Of a stretch of 64,000 nucleotides of DNA, positions 1-10,500 are shown piece after piece. A program made the position numbers and the translations under genes. Location: NCBI RefSeq assembly GCF_014633365.1, contig NC_068343.1, positions 26,877,307 through 26,941,306 of the forward strand, written 5' to 3'. The notes below the pieces were generated by a model. It had not been told where the DNA came from, did no database searches, and saw nothing but the letters and a program-made list of their open reading frames with translations. This stretch comes from Diospyros lotus (Eukaryota > Streptophyta > Magnoliopsida > Ericales > Ebenaceae). The stretch's first letter is position 1. Each line of letters begins with the position of its first letter.

Positions 1-1
1 A

Positions 2-583
2 ATTTACAAGAATACGACTTTTACTCAATTGGTTGAGATTGTGTACACAGTGACGGAAATTGATAAAACAAGGTACGACATCACCATTCATTTTGTAACA
101 GAACACTTAAGCGAACTTCCAGCTACCAAGTTCCCTATCAAGGATGACTATGGTGTCAGGTTTATTATGTGCGATGACAGAAAATATAAAGTGATGTATG
201 TTGACATGATTTGTAAAGATGTTGGAGTTTGTAACCTAGGTAGTGGTGGTAATCAAGATTCAAGTGTTGCAATTCCATTTACATTCGCACATAGTCCACT
301 GCAAAATGATGATTTTGGTACATATGGTATGGCTGGTTTGTCAGATGATGCTCCACATTCGGATGATGATTGTGATAATGAAACTGATGATAATAGTGAC
401 GATAGCAACGGTGATAATAGTGATGGTGGTTGTGATGAAAGAGGAGTGAGTCCAGAGTACCCAAAAGTAAGATTTTCAGGTTCACAATTTGAGGACAACC
501 ATTTACAAAGAAACTGGATCGTTCCTGGTGTAGAAAATTATGCAATTGAGGAAACAAGACCCGAAGTGTTGATTCCATACTAG
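2..583 (+). pseudogene. MULE transposase, N-terminal segment (mudrA-like)
   Basis: The frame is open from the window edge, so the true start lies upstream. The first roughly 70 residues (TQLVEIVYTVTEID onward) resemble the N-terminal PB1-like region of plant MULE transposases. An Asp/Asn-rich acidic stretch follows around residues 105-135 (SDDDCDNETDDNSDD), as is usual between this region and the zinc-binding domain. The frame ends at TAG 581-583, whereas an intact transposase would continue into the segment at 725. Sequence between 584 and 724 is degenerate linker. Confidence 0.65.
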
Positions 584-724
584 GGTGATCTTTTACACAT
601 GGGTGCACTCTTTAAAAGTAAACAAGAACTAATTTTGGCATTTGGACAATAATGTGTTGATGTGAAGATGGACTATCGAGTTAGACGTTCATGCACAATT
701 CTTTTTTAGGCAGGTTACAAGGAT

Positions 725-970
725 GTGAACTACAAAATTATGCTTCGTGAAAGATGCAGACCTGGTTGTTCGTTTTGGCATGTGGTGAAATTTATGCCGA
801 GTCACATGTGTACTCCGGACATCTACAATTCACATTTTCAGAGTATGAAGACTATTGTCACCGGAAGTTTGTTCTCAGAAAGAGTGGCGAGTAGTGAATA
901 TACACCTAGAATGCTAATGGGGGAGTTGCTGGAGCAGCATGGTGTGCAGATTATGTTCACTAAAGCTTAG
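725..970 (+). pseudogene. MULE transposase, zinc-binding (MuDR DNA-binding) segment
   Basis: The reading frame NYKIMLRERCRPGCSFWHVV followed by SHMCTPD matches the pattern of the MuDR DNA-binding zinc domain, in which a Cys pair and a later H-x-C motif flank a W/F-rich core. A stop at 968-970 separates it from the next segment, which resumes in another frame at about 977 (TCKETYSNADESYQQLP). It binds DNA in the intact family. This copy cannot be translated continuously with the rest. Confidence 0.6.
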
Positions 971-976
971 AGATTT

Positions 977-1478
977 TTACAACATGCAAAGAGACTTATA
1001 GTAATGCGGATGAATCATATCAGCAGCTACCCTCATATTTTCACATATTAAAAGAAACAAATCCTAACAGTATCATGGCAATAGAGACAGATGAAAATAA
1101 TCATTTTTTATATTCATTTTTTGTACTCGGAGCTTGCCTTCATAGTATCCAGTCTTACATAACATCGGTTGTTGCCGTTGATGCCATCCATTTGAAAGGT
1201 GAACACAAATGGGTGATATTCGTTGTCACTTGCAAAGATGGGGAGGAGATGATTTATCCCATTGCTTTTGGATTTAGAGATGGTGAGTCTGATAAATCAT
1301 GAATATGGTTTTTGATTGAGAGAGGCTATCGGAGTGTGAGAAGATTTAGTCATTGTTTTCGATCGTCACCAAAGTATTGCGAATGCGATGAGACATGTCT
1401 TCCCTTCTATCCCACATGTCTTTTGTTTTTTCCACCTTAAGAAAAACTTGAAAAAAACGTTGTAGACAACAAAAACAT
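977..1478 (+). pseudogene. MULE transposase, catalytic core relic (DDE type)
   Basis: The core starts after TCKETYSNAD and holds the first catalytic Asp context VVAVDAIHLKGE, then VTCKDGEEMIYPIAFGF, which is the signature of the MULE transposase domain. A TGA near 1300 breaks the frame after GESDKS. A second TGA at about 1338, directly before EDLVIVFDRHQSIANAM, breaks it again. That motif carries the second acidic position and is followed by the C-x-x-H motif CFFHLKKNLKK. These stops make it inactive. Confidence 0.7.
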
Positions 1479-2042
1479 GTGATAGCTGCATTCTACCGTG
1501 CAACATACAGCTACACCATAGTAGAGTGTGATACATACTTGGCTGAAATACAGTCGATGCATCCTCAGACTCATCTGACATTGATGGAAGCAAGACCAAA
1601 AAAATGGTCACGTGCATATTGTCCAAGAAGAAGATATTCCATGATGACCACCAACATTGCTAAGTCTCTCAAAAAATGCATGATGAAAGCACGTCGGTTG
1701 CCTATAATAAGTGCACATGAATTTTTGAGACATATGCTTCAGAAATGGTTTAGTGATAGGCGTGTTGTAGCTGCCAGACTCAAAACCATTGTGACCTCCG
1801 CTACAGTGGCACATGTCAACTTGGCGCATGCCAAAACATTAGACCAAGGATCTTGTGTAGTTCCTGTAATACAAGGGAACAAATACCTCGTGCAACGTGC
1901 AAAGGAAGGCGATGGGATAGTTGACATTGATGCGAGTTCATGTAGTTGTCGCAAGTGGGACATTGATCAAATGCCATGTCTTCATGTAATTGCTGCTAGC
2001 AGGTATCATGGTTTCACTTTTATTTGCGTATTATATTCGTAA
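1479..2042 (+). pseudogene. MULE transposase, C-terminal part with SWIM zinc finger
   Basis: The frame includes FLRHMLQKWFSDRR and, near its end, a SWIM finger (CxCxnCxH) seen as CSCRKWDIDQMPCLHVIAA. SWIM fingers close the transposase domain of most plant MULEs and are thought to bind nucleic acid or protein. The segment ends at a stop at 2040-2042 and the protein resumes in the next segment. The true frame connection to the catalytic core is shifted. Confidence 0.72.
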
Positions 2043-2064
2043 TTTAGTGTGATATATTAACACT

Positions 2065-2556
2065 ATGTGTTTCTTTGGCGTATGCGACAGTTTCATAAGG
2101 GTGCACTACCATACGCTTTGTCATTCATATTACACCATAGATTGGGTCAGACGCAAATATGCACCTCCTATCAATCCTCTCCCTAACAAGTCCGCTTGGG
2201 TTCTTCCAGGGTACGTCAAACAGATGGTTATACTCCCACCCATACAAAGAAGACAATTGGGTAGATCAAGAAATAGTCGGATTCCTTCCATGGGAGAAGC
2301 TCGTCGAAGAAAAAAATGTGAAAAATGCGGTGAACTAGGACACAACAATCTTGATTGCCCTAATGAATGGACTTCCTCTATTAGAGAGTTGAGCACAGCC
2401 GCTACTCTGGAATCCAGGGACGTTGCTAGGGCCTCTGCAAGGACAAGCTGAAAATGCAGGATTTGCAAAGAGACTGGACACACTCGTCGTCGGTGCCCTG
2501 TACAGTTGTCAATTCCAAGTGATGATAATATTAACAATGATGAAAACAATCAATAG
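2065..2556 (+). pseudogene. MULE transposase tail with two CCHC zinc knuckles
   Basis: Downstream of the SWIM finger lies WVRRKYAPPINPLP, typical of the post-SWIM tail, then the knuckle CEKCGELGHNNLDC. After an in-frame stop at about 2451 a second knuckle, CRICKETGHTRRRC, can be read up to TAG 2554-2556. Paired CCHC knuckles after SWIM are common in plant MULE transposases. The stop between the knuckles shows decay. Confidence 0.68.
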
Positions 2557-3020
2557 ACATAAACTTATTCAGGTATAATATAATGTTATCACATATGTTA
2601 TCAATAGTTGTTAGATCATTCGGAAAAAAAAAAAAAAAAAAACATGTTTTTTCACTTGCAAAATGTTAATGGAATTTTTACTGACCATATATCCTCTGTG
2701 TTTCAGCAATGCTCAAAAATCACTACCACGATACAAAAAGAATGACAGCATCAATCAAATCTATTTTTGTCAGGGGTTCAGAAATGAATATTATTTTTTA
2801 CATTAATCTTTGAATTGAGATTTATTCATATTTGTAATCTTTCAGTTTCCTTCACCTAAACTCGTAATTAATGATTGACAGGTTGTGTTGTAATATGTTG
2901 TTGAGCAGAGAACTAAGTATATAATGCAGTTTCAATGGCCCAAAAACAAGGAAGGCTTTGCCAAAATTTTGTGAAATATGAATTACTAACAACATTCTAC
3001 CAAGATGATGCAATGATAAT
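2557..3020. other. Non-coding spacer
   Basis: AT-rich sequence with a poly-A run near 2625-2641. No gene, repeat unit or promoter could be supported here. It joins the transposase relic to the tandem-repeat block. Confidence 0.5.
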
Positions 3021-4910
3021 ACTTAAAAATTAAAGTGTAATTTCTTAACAATAATTTATTATTTGAGACTACTAGTGGGCAACTTGAAAAAATGCAAAAA
3101 AAAAAAAAATCAAGCTTTGTGGGCCACAAAACCCAACCATCGGGCTTTGTGGGCAACAAAACCCGCCATCGGGTTTTATGGCCCACAAAATCGGAAAATG
3201 AAATTGAAAATGATTTTTTAAAATTTTTATTAATTTTTCTTCAAATTAGTGTGTTCCAATAGTACTAAAATGATGTCTTTTTACGTTTCTTGGGTTAATT
3301 GAATGTATATATCACAACAAATATCATTATCTTTCACTTTGTGTGAGGATGTACATCCACAATCAACACATGATCAATTGTTCTAGCTAATAATATTAAA
3401 CAAAGCAAAAATAATGCTATGATAATAAACTTGCTCAAAAATTAAAGTGTAATTTCTTAACAGTAATTTATTATTTGAGACTACTAGTGGGCAACTTGAA
3501 AAAATCTAATTGCAAAAAAAAAAAAAAAAAAAATCGGGCCTTGTAGGCCATAAAGCCTGAAAATGAAATTTTTTAATTTTTCTTGATTTTTCTTCAAATT
3601 AGTATGTTCCATTAGCACTAAAATAATGCATTTTTATGTTTCTTGGGTTAATTGAATGTATATATCACAACAAACATCATTATTTTTCACTTTGTGTGAG
3701 GATGTATATCCACTATCAACACAACCAACACATGATCAATTGTTCTAACTAATAATGTTAGACAAAGCAAAGATAAAGCTATGGTAATAAACTTACTCAA
3801 AAATTAAAATGTAATTTCTCAATAATAATTCATTATTTGAGACTACTAGTGGGCAACTTGAAAAAATCCAATTGCAAAAAAAAAAAAAAAAAAAAATCGG
3901 GCTTTATGGGCCACAAAACTCAGCCATCGGGTTTTGTGGGCCCTACCGGGTTTTATAGCCCCCAAAACCTGAGCATTGGGCTTTGTGGGCCACAAAATTC
4001 GAAAATGAAAATTTTTAATTTTTCTTCAAATTAGTGTGTTTCATTAGCACTAAAATGATGTCTTTGTACGTTTCTTGGGTTAATTGAATGTATATATCAT
4101 AAAAAATATCATTATCTTTCACTTTGTGTGAGGATGTGCATCCATATCAACACAACCAACACATGATCAATTGTTCTAGCTAATAGTATTGGAAAAAGCA
4201 AAGATAATGCTATGATAATAAACTTGCTCAAAAATTAAAGTGTAATTTCTTAACAATAATTTATTATTTAAGATTACTAGTGGACAACTTGAAAAAATCC
4301 AATTGCAAAAAAAAAAAAAAAAAATCGAGCTTTGTGGGCCACAAAGCCCGAAAATAAATTTTTTTAATTTTTCTTGATTTTTTTTCAAATTAGTGTATTC
4401 CATTAACACTAAAATGATGTCTTTTTACGTTTCTTAGGTTAATTGAATGTACATATCACAACAAATATCATTATCTTTCACTTTGTGTGAGGATGTGCAT
4501 CCACTATCATCAGAACCAACACATGATCAATTGTTCTAACTAATAATATTTGACAAAGCAAAGATAATGTTATGATAATAAACTTGCTAAAAAATTAAAG
4601 TGTAATTTCTTAACAATAATTTATTATTTGAGACTACTAGCGGGCAACTTGAAAAAATCCAATTGCAAAAAAAAAAAATCGGACTTTGTGGCCCACAAAA
4701 CCCCGCCATCGGATTTTGTGAGCCACAAAGCTCGAAAATGAAATTTTTTAATTTTTCTTGATTTTTTATTCAAATTAATCTATTTCATTAGCACTAAAAT
4801 GATGTCATTAACAACCATTATCAACACAATGATGTCTTTTTCAAGTTTTTCATTTTTTTCCCTCTCAATTTGTGGGTTCCAGTAACACTAAAATGATCTC
4901 TTGTTACGTT
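3021..4910. repeat. Five tandem repeat units with nested palindromic minisatellite
   Basis: The anchor TTAAAGTGTAATTTCTTAAC recurs, with minor changes, beginning near 3031, 3443, 3805, 4236 and 4596. This gives unit lengths of about 412, 362, 431 and 360 bp. Each unit has, in order, the anchor, GGGCAACTTGAAAAAAT, a poly-A tract of about 12-21, one or more copies of a near-palindrome of the form GGGCTTTGTGGGCCACAAA, an AT-rich stretch, and a CACTTTGTGTGAGGATG segment. Palindrome copy number by eye is 3, 1, 3-4, 1, 2, and this explains the alternating lengths. A sixth, partial unit was split by the solo LTR at 4943. Confidence 0.85.
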
Positions 4911-4942
4911 GTTCAACTTAGTTGAAGGTAGAATGCACAACA

Positions 4943-6681
4943 TGTAACACCCCCTCAGCTCAAATATCACAGGAAGGCATACACATAACTGCTTAAGGGG
5001 TGTTAGGAAACCCCAAACAACGAAAGCTATGGATCGAACCTGCCAAGAGAATCGAAAGGGTTTCCTAGGCTATTATAAACACATACAAGCCTTTCTTTTA
5101 AGTGGTGTTTGAGTTTAATAATAAGTAGTACAACCATCAAATTGATACAGTTCTTTAATTACAACTCGAACAAGACTACACGTTAGGCCATAAGATTAAA
5201 AACATTAAACGTCCATAAATTCCTTACCACTCGCCTTGTTCGCTTCCTCGATTCTTGACACGTCAAACATACCTGGGACGTGGAACGTTCTAGGGGCATC
5301 AACCCAAGTTAGATAACAAATATATAAGTGAAGTGGTTTCATGAAAGAAGTAAAACATGTATGTAATGCACATATGCAAAGTAAAATCCCCTTTTGTGGA
5401 AGCCATGCCAAGGTGTTGCAATCACCCCCGCGCATGCCATGCTCACATCAAACACAAATATGTGACTCCATAGAGCCACCCATGACGACCACTAACTTGC
5501 CACAACACCTTATGCTATGTAGTGAAGTAATAAGTAAAGAAACATGCTAAACAAGGAAATCAAGTGAGTAAGTTCACATCCAACACAAGTGATTCAATAA
5601 ATGATCAATATGTAGCTAGAAAAATGCAAGAAACCATTCACCTTAGCTGCTGGCCTTGTTAGGTTACTGTTCACAGGGGTTTCGATTCTATCTCGCTGCA
5701 GTTTCACAAATTTCGAGTTACCAATCTAAGATATTTTTACATAGGATGATAGGAAATAAATTAAGAAAGAAATCTAGAAAATTTCAGAGGGAGAGGCCCT
5801 GTCACTCATCGCCACGCACCACCAGAAGGGTGGCCACGCCTGGTAGCAGCTAGCGCGTGCTTCTTCCTCGCAACGAACCCTACTACCCAAGTTTAAAAAT
5901 GCCATAACTTGCTCAATTTAGCTCCGTTTCACCCCCTGTTTGAACCTACGGACTCCCCTTTCATGCTCTACAACCCTACGGAAAGAAAATCAACTTACCT
6001 CTTTGATTTTCCGACTGTGTCGACTGATTTCTAGTGAGATGTCGATTGCTTGCCACCACCTTCTTCCTTCTTTGCTTCTTTTGGTTTTTCCTCTTTGTTT
6101 TAATTGGAGAACACTCTATACTTGCCACACTCCACTTCTACGACAAGTCTCCCCTTTTATAGGCTTCCAAGATATCCATATCTCCTTAGGTTTCCAAGAT
6201 ATCCATATCTCTCTAAGTCATCATGACATGATCTCTTATTATCTCTTAGAATATCTTTTAACTCTTATATTTTCATTTTTCATCCAATCCTAAGCTTCCA
6301 AATCATGCCCCCATGTGTCCTTAAGATAAGAACTCAATATTACCATCATTACCTTTCGTTAAAAACAAACTTACCTTTAACAAGTTGTAACATTTGCACT
6401 TAGGCCCGGTTTCCTCCTTTCTCTTAATACATTAATGCCTAGAAACCACTTCTGTTTACATTTTAACCCTCAACCTCCATTGGAAACTCTTTTTCCCCCT
6501 TAAACATAAAATCCTACCTTGCTAACTCTTTCCCCTAGGTACTTCTAGCCCCTTTTTACATTCACAAGACAATAAAATTAAATATTTCTCTATTCTTTTC
6601 CAGAATCAAAATACCATTCATTTTGTTACTACAATTTCCATTACAACATCCAAGCTTCACATCAAGTTTCGAGGTATTACA
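4943..6681 (-). mobile_element. Solo LTR, probably Ty3/gypsy
   Basis: The segment begins TGTAACACCCC and ends GGTATTACA, so it has TG..CA ends inside a short inverted repeat. It is flanked by the perfect 5-bp duplication CAACA (4938-4942 and 6682-6686). Sequence on the two sides joins into the tandem-repeat consensus, which confirms the empty site. On the minus strand a TATA-like GCCTATAAAAGGGG lies near 6153-6166, so the LTR is probably transcribed leftwards. There is no PBS, PPT or coding sequence, so it is a solo LTR of 1739 bp. The gypsy assignment rests only on the TGTAATACC-type terminus. Confidence 0.82.
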
Positions 6682-6686
6682 CAACA

Positions 6687-7069
6687 AATCATGATGAATT
6701 GTTCTAATTACTAACATCGGACCAACATGATGTAATGATCTTCAAATTACCCCAAAAGTGTAATTTAAAAATTTCGACAGTCTCCCCTATTTCTTAGACA
6801 TTGAACCTGCATTAGAGACTTAGTCTCTATGTCCAACAACATACTACCATGACAACATCTACCATCACAGCATTAGAGACTCAATCTCTCTTCCTAACAA
6901 CATACCGCCACCACAACCACTTATCCCTTACCTTCCACGACACCGCAAACCACATTTCATTAAGTGAGCAATACACAATTTGTTATTTGCTATGTCTATA
7001 CAAAAATATACAACATTTGAACTAGATGAAAATAATAACACAAAAAGAAGAATCTTCTAATCTATTGAT
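6687..7069. other. Non-coding spacer with a short duplicated motif
   Basis: After the solo LTR the degenerate sixth repeat unit runs out. A segment of about 35 bp (CATTAGAGACT...TCTCT...CAACAACATAC) occurs twice, near 6813 and 6872, and each copy contains a small GAGACT/AGTCTC palindrome. No coding sequence was found. Confidence 0.45.
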
Positions 7070-8050
7070 CTACAAGTATACTACCATGTTATGTCTATAC
7101 AAAAATATTCCAATCTGTCTCCGGAGGGTACGAACATCCAAAGTCGGGTGCATCTGCCAGTGATCCTCATTATGCCTCAGTATGTCATCGGCGTATTTGA
7201 TAACGTAGCACCCGCAGCTAGCCCTGTATTAGACATAACACACATTGATAACATAACCATATTTTCATAAAAATTTACTCTGTAATATAATTTAAATTAA
7301 TTTACCCGTACGGTTGCTGAGCCACCTTCTGAGGATCTGTATTCTCCACTTCCCAATCTCTGTTTAGGGTCACAGTTGCGGTTACAAGTTCATAATATGC
7401 ACCTCTCTTTAGTAGAATGGGTAACAAGCTCACAAGTGGTTGTACAATTCGACCTTGCTCTTACGGCTGTCTTCATTCATGGTATTGGAGTCATATATGA
7501 CAACTCTCCTATCTTTCAAGCAAATCTTTAAGAGAAACTAGTAAGAATTCACTACATTACATAGGAGCAACACCTGTATTTTATTTTAATATGTTGGTCG
7601 TACAGAAATAAATACATAAATTATTAAATGAAATAAATTAAGACCTACATAGTCGACCGTCCACCAAGGGAGATTCCTATCAGTGCGCCCGTCGACGAAA
7701 CCGATCCAATCTTTCGAGATAGACGCAATAGAAGGCGCAAAAACCCTCATGTTATCCTCGTACTCTTGTTCCCAAAATCTTACTATAGATGCCTGAAAAA
7801 TAAAATAAAATAGAAATATTGGTCACAGACTAAATTAAGATGCAAAAAAAAAAAAAAAAAGAGTAGTGCAAACTCACAAAAAGCAAGGTTGACATGATAG
7901 CGTAGTTTGTGTTATATTGACGTTGAGACTGTATATATCTCAAGAAACACATGTAACTATCGATATGGTAACCTTCCAACCAGTTGGCCTTATTCTCTAT
8001 GTTTCGGAGATCATCCGGTGTTAGGTTGAGAATGAAACTGATGTGAAGAC
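7070..8050 (-). pseudogene. Ulp1-like cysteine protease domain (C48 family) of MULE passenger, broken
   Basis: Read leftwards, several exons are visible. One near 8050-7880 has WLEGYHIDSYMCFLRYIQ. One near 7795-7650 has DWIGFVDGRTDRNLPWWTVD. One near 7570-7310 has ICLKDRRVVIYDSNTMNED then TVTLNRDWEVENTDPQK, with a frameshift near 7440. The last, near 7230-7070, has SCGCYVIKYADDILRHNED. These are the blocks of plant Ulp1 (SUMO-type) proteases. The nucleophile Cys is kept in SCGCYV. The expected His-Trp reads Tyr-stop (codons TAC TAG at 7543-7538). The protein would end at TAG 7072-7070. Confidence 0.75.
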
Positions 8051-8121
8051 TATAACAACCAAGAAAAATAAGAGTAAGAATGTATTGTTGATGTAAATAG
8101 AAAAAATGTAAATATTGTTAC

Positions 8122-9115
8122 TTACCTAATATTTTTGTTGGAACCTATGAACTCAATATAGTCCTCAGGGGGCACTGTCTCCATGTTCGGTGACATTGGG
8201 TCCACGTCTGACCCCTCCAAAGCAGCATCCTTCTTTCTCTTTTTATGTTTTGTTGGATTAGTGAAGGGTGGCTGACGAAACTGCGATGGCAATCTATCTC
8301 CCATAGGTCACCTGTCAACCCTAACCACTTCCTCCTCCTATGATTGAAACCTAACTATTACAAAATGGTATTTTAGAATGATGTAAAACGTATCAAAGTA
8401 AATTTGGAACTTACTTTAGATGTAGATGCTTACTCCTCATCCGACCCCTCCAAAGCGGCATCCTTCTTTCTCTTTTTATGTTTTGTTGGATCGGTGATGG
8501 TGGCCGACGAAACTGTGATAGCAATCTATCTTGCATAGGTCATCTGTCGACCCTAACAACTTCCTCCTCCTATGATTAAACAAAACCTAACTGTTATAAA
8601 ATGGTATTTTAGAACAATGCATAGATGAGCACACAGTGTTGGCTGCCCCCTCTCTAATGATTCATGCGCCCTCTCTAATCTCAATAACTGTGTCCTCACC
8701 TGACTCATTTCCCCATCAATTCTCCGTAACATATCTAGAGTTTGTTTTAGCATCTCGATGATCAACAAAAGGCAACCAAATCATACCCCTGCCTCATATT
8801 GTCCGTGGTGCAAACTATTGTCCATTATTATAATAAAAATCATACCCCTGCCTCGTATTGTCCGTTGTACGAACTATCAGGGAATCTTGCCTCCTCCTTA
8901 TCCTTCTCCTCCCCATTCTCCTTCTTTCCCTCCTCATCTACATGTATCCTACTTGCCTTATCCTCACCCCCACCCTCGTCCTCATCCCCGCCCTTCTCCT
9001 CATCCTCTTCACCGCTTCCATCCCCAAATTTATAGACATTGACCCCAACCGAGTGTTGAGGGTTAAAGGACCTCCAAAAATTCATTTCCCGCTCAGCATC
9101 AATGGGCTCAAGCAT
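8122..9115 (-). pseudogene. Linker region of the Ulp1/DUF1985 passenger gene (acidic and coiled-coil segments)
   Basis: Three pieces lie between the DUF1985 part and the protease part. At 9115-8840 there is an acidic low-complexity segment (GSGEEDEEKGGDEDEGGGED). At 8768-8553 there is a probable coiled coil (LKQTLDMLRRIDGEMSQVRT). At 8304-8122 there is a basic exon containing KHKKRKKDA. Such low-complexity linkers are usual in these passenger genes. Exon boundaries are uncertain, and the basic exon is duplicated in tandem. Confidence 0.5.
8208..8615. repeat. Tandem duplication of an exon-intron segment, period about 233 bp
   Basis: The block starting GACCCCTCCAAAG at about 8209 is repeated from about 8442, including TCCTTCTTTCTCTTTTTATG and the following AACTTCCTCCTCCTATGATT. 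The copies differ at scattered positions, so the duplication is not recent. It duplicates part of the basic exon and its neighbouring intron. A second, smaller tandem duplication (about 58 bp, ATCATACCCCTGCCTC...) follows at about 8780-8875. Confidence 0.75.
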
Positions 9116-9307
9116 TGGACTCGATCCTCGTGCCTACAAAATTATATTATTTAGATAGATATGATTTAATAATAAACGAAATTTAAAGGTAGGTGGCATA
9201 CTTACTTCCTTCCTAAGATAGTCGTCGTAATTTTTATCTGTGGCATCTTTTGGGATAGTCATTTTCTGCATCTTGGAATGTTTGCATCAAACAATCTGAC
9301 GGCTCAT

Positions 9308-10066
9308 TTATTCTGAATCCATGAGAATGTTTCGATCAACCACCACTGTAGAAAGCGAAAAAATGAAAATAAAAATTAAAAAATAAAACAAACATTTAGT
9401 TATTATAGACAAATCATATACAATAAGAAGAGAGTAATATATTACTAATTGTACCTGAAACACTCGTACAAAATCATAAAGGTTGATTCTTTTTCCATCT
9501 TCACCAGTCAGTTTTCTTTCTTTTGTGGCCAACCGGATGTAATGTTGACTCTTACTGTATACATACATACCCCAATCTCAAATGCGTGTAAATCCTCGGC
9601 CATAGTCCACAAGAAATCATCCACATGCCTGCGCTCATCCTGGCCCAACAAAAACATGTCGACCACAGCAATGTAAATCAGTTTTAGGGCATCCTCTGAA
9701 ACCATGTCCTCCAGTCACCCCTTTCTTATGTTGTGGAAATAGTTGCGTACGTAAACTCTCCGATTCAACAAGTTTCGCTTCAAGGCCTTCCCTATCAATA
9801 GCCCCAAATCGGAGTCCACTAATAAGTATGAACTCTTGCCTCCCATACCTGTATGGCCTGCCGCTAATCTCGAACCACATCTCATCGTGGCAGGCACCCA
9901 GAAATGTCACCTCCCTAAGTAGAACATGATATATCAATTGTGGTGCAGTCAAATGGAGGGACAAAGGCATCTTCAAGAAATGTCCTAATGGGCCCTGTAG
10001 GAATTTATCCAATAACTTGTATCGGTCTAAAGAACGACGCATCACCTCAAGTGTTTGATCCCACAA
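9308..10066 (-). pseudogene. DUF1985-domain segment of MULE passenger gene
   Basis: The frame from 10066 contains LIYHVLLREVTFLGACHDEM, then WFEISGRPYRYGRQEFILIS and GLRFGAI. These are the hallmark blocks of DUF1985, a domain that precedes Ulp1 proteases in plant transposon-borne genes. A frameshift near 9700-9715 moves the protein into the frame with ALKLIYIAVVDMFLLGQDER and VDDFLWTMAEDLHAFE. Another shift near 9515 leads to INLYDFVRVFQ, followed by a splice-donor-like GT at 9454-9453. The function of DUF1985 is unknown. This copy is broken. Confidence 0.7.
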
Positions 10067-10209
10067 TGAGTAGTAACTGGCATTCCTGATGGTACTATCC
10101 GATGAGCATGAACATAAGTAAATTTTATAGTTTGTTGTTCAGCCATCTGTAAGAAAAAAAATACAAAAACAACAATTATCTTAGCTAGTGACCATGTAAA
10201 AGCATAAGT

Positions 10210-10500
10210 ACAAGCAGAAGAAGCCCAATTGTCGCAGCCCGATCATCGTAACCCGAACCTGATCGAGCTTCATTGGGCTATGAAAATCGGGCTTCGTCAC
10301 AACCCAACGGTTGGGGGAACCCGATTGGGCGTCAGGCTTGGTCATGGCCCAATCGGGCTTCGTCCTGCCTTTGTTGTAGATGAAGCCCGATCAGCTTCCT
10401 TGGGGCTTCATCTCTGCAACGTAGTCCCATCGGCTTCGTTGCTGAGATGAAGCCCCATCGGCTTCCTTGGGGCTTCATCTGAAATGAAGCCCGATCGGGC
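10210..10500. repeat. GGGCTTCGT / GAAGCCC palindromic repeat cluster, left half
   Basis: Many imperfect copies of GGGCTTCGT and its complement GAAGCCC, joined through CGATCGGGC-type centres, form nested hairpins. The sequence style matches the GGGCTTTGTGG palindromes at 3100-4740. The solo LTR at 10501 splits the cluster, and the other half is at 12338-12500. Confidence 0.7.

Noticed and set aside
5205..6293. Short open frames inside 4943-6681
   Set aside because: They lie wholly in a solo LTR and share no retroelement domain.
8758..9154. Plus-strand Pro/Ser/Leu-rich frames
   Set aside because: They are shadows of the acidic minus-strand linker of the Ulp1 passenger.
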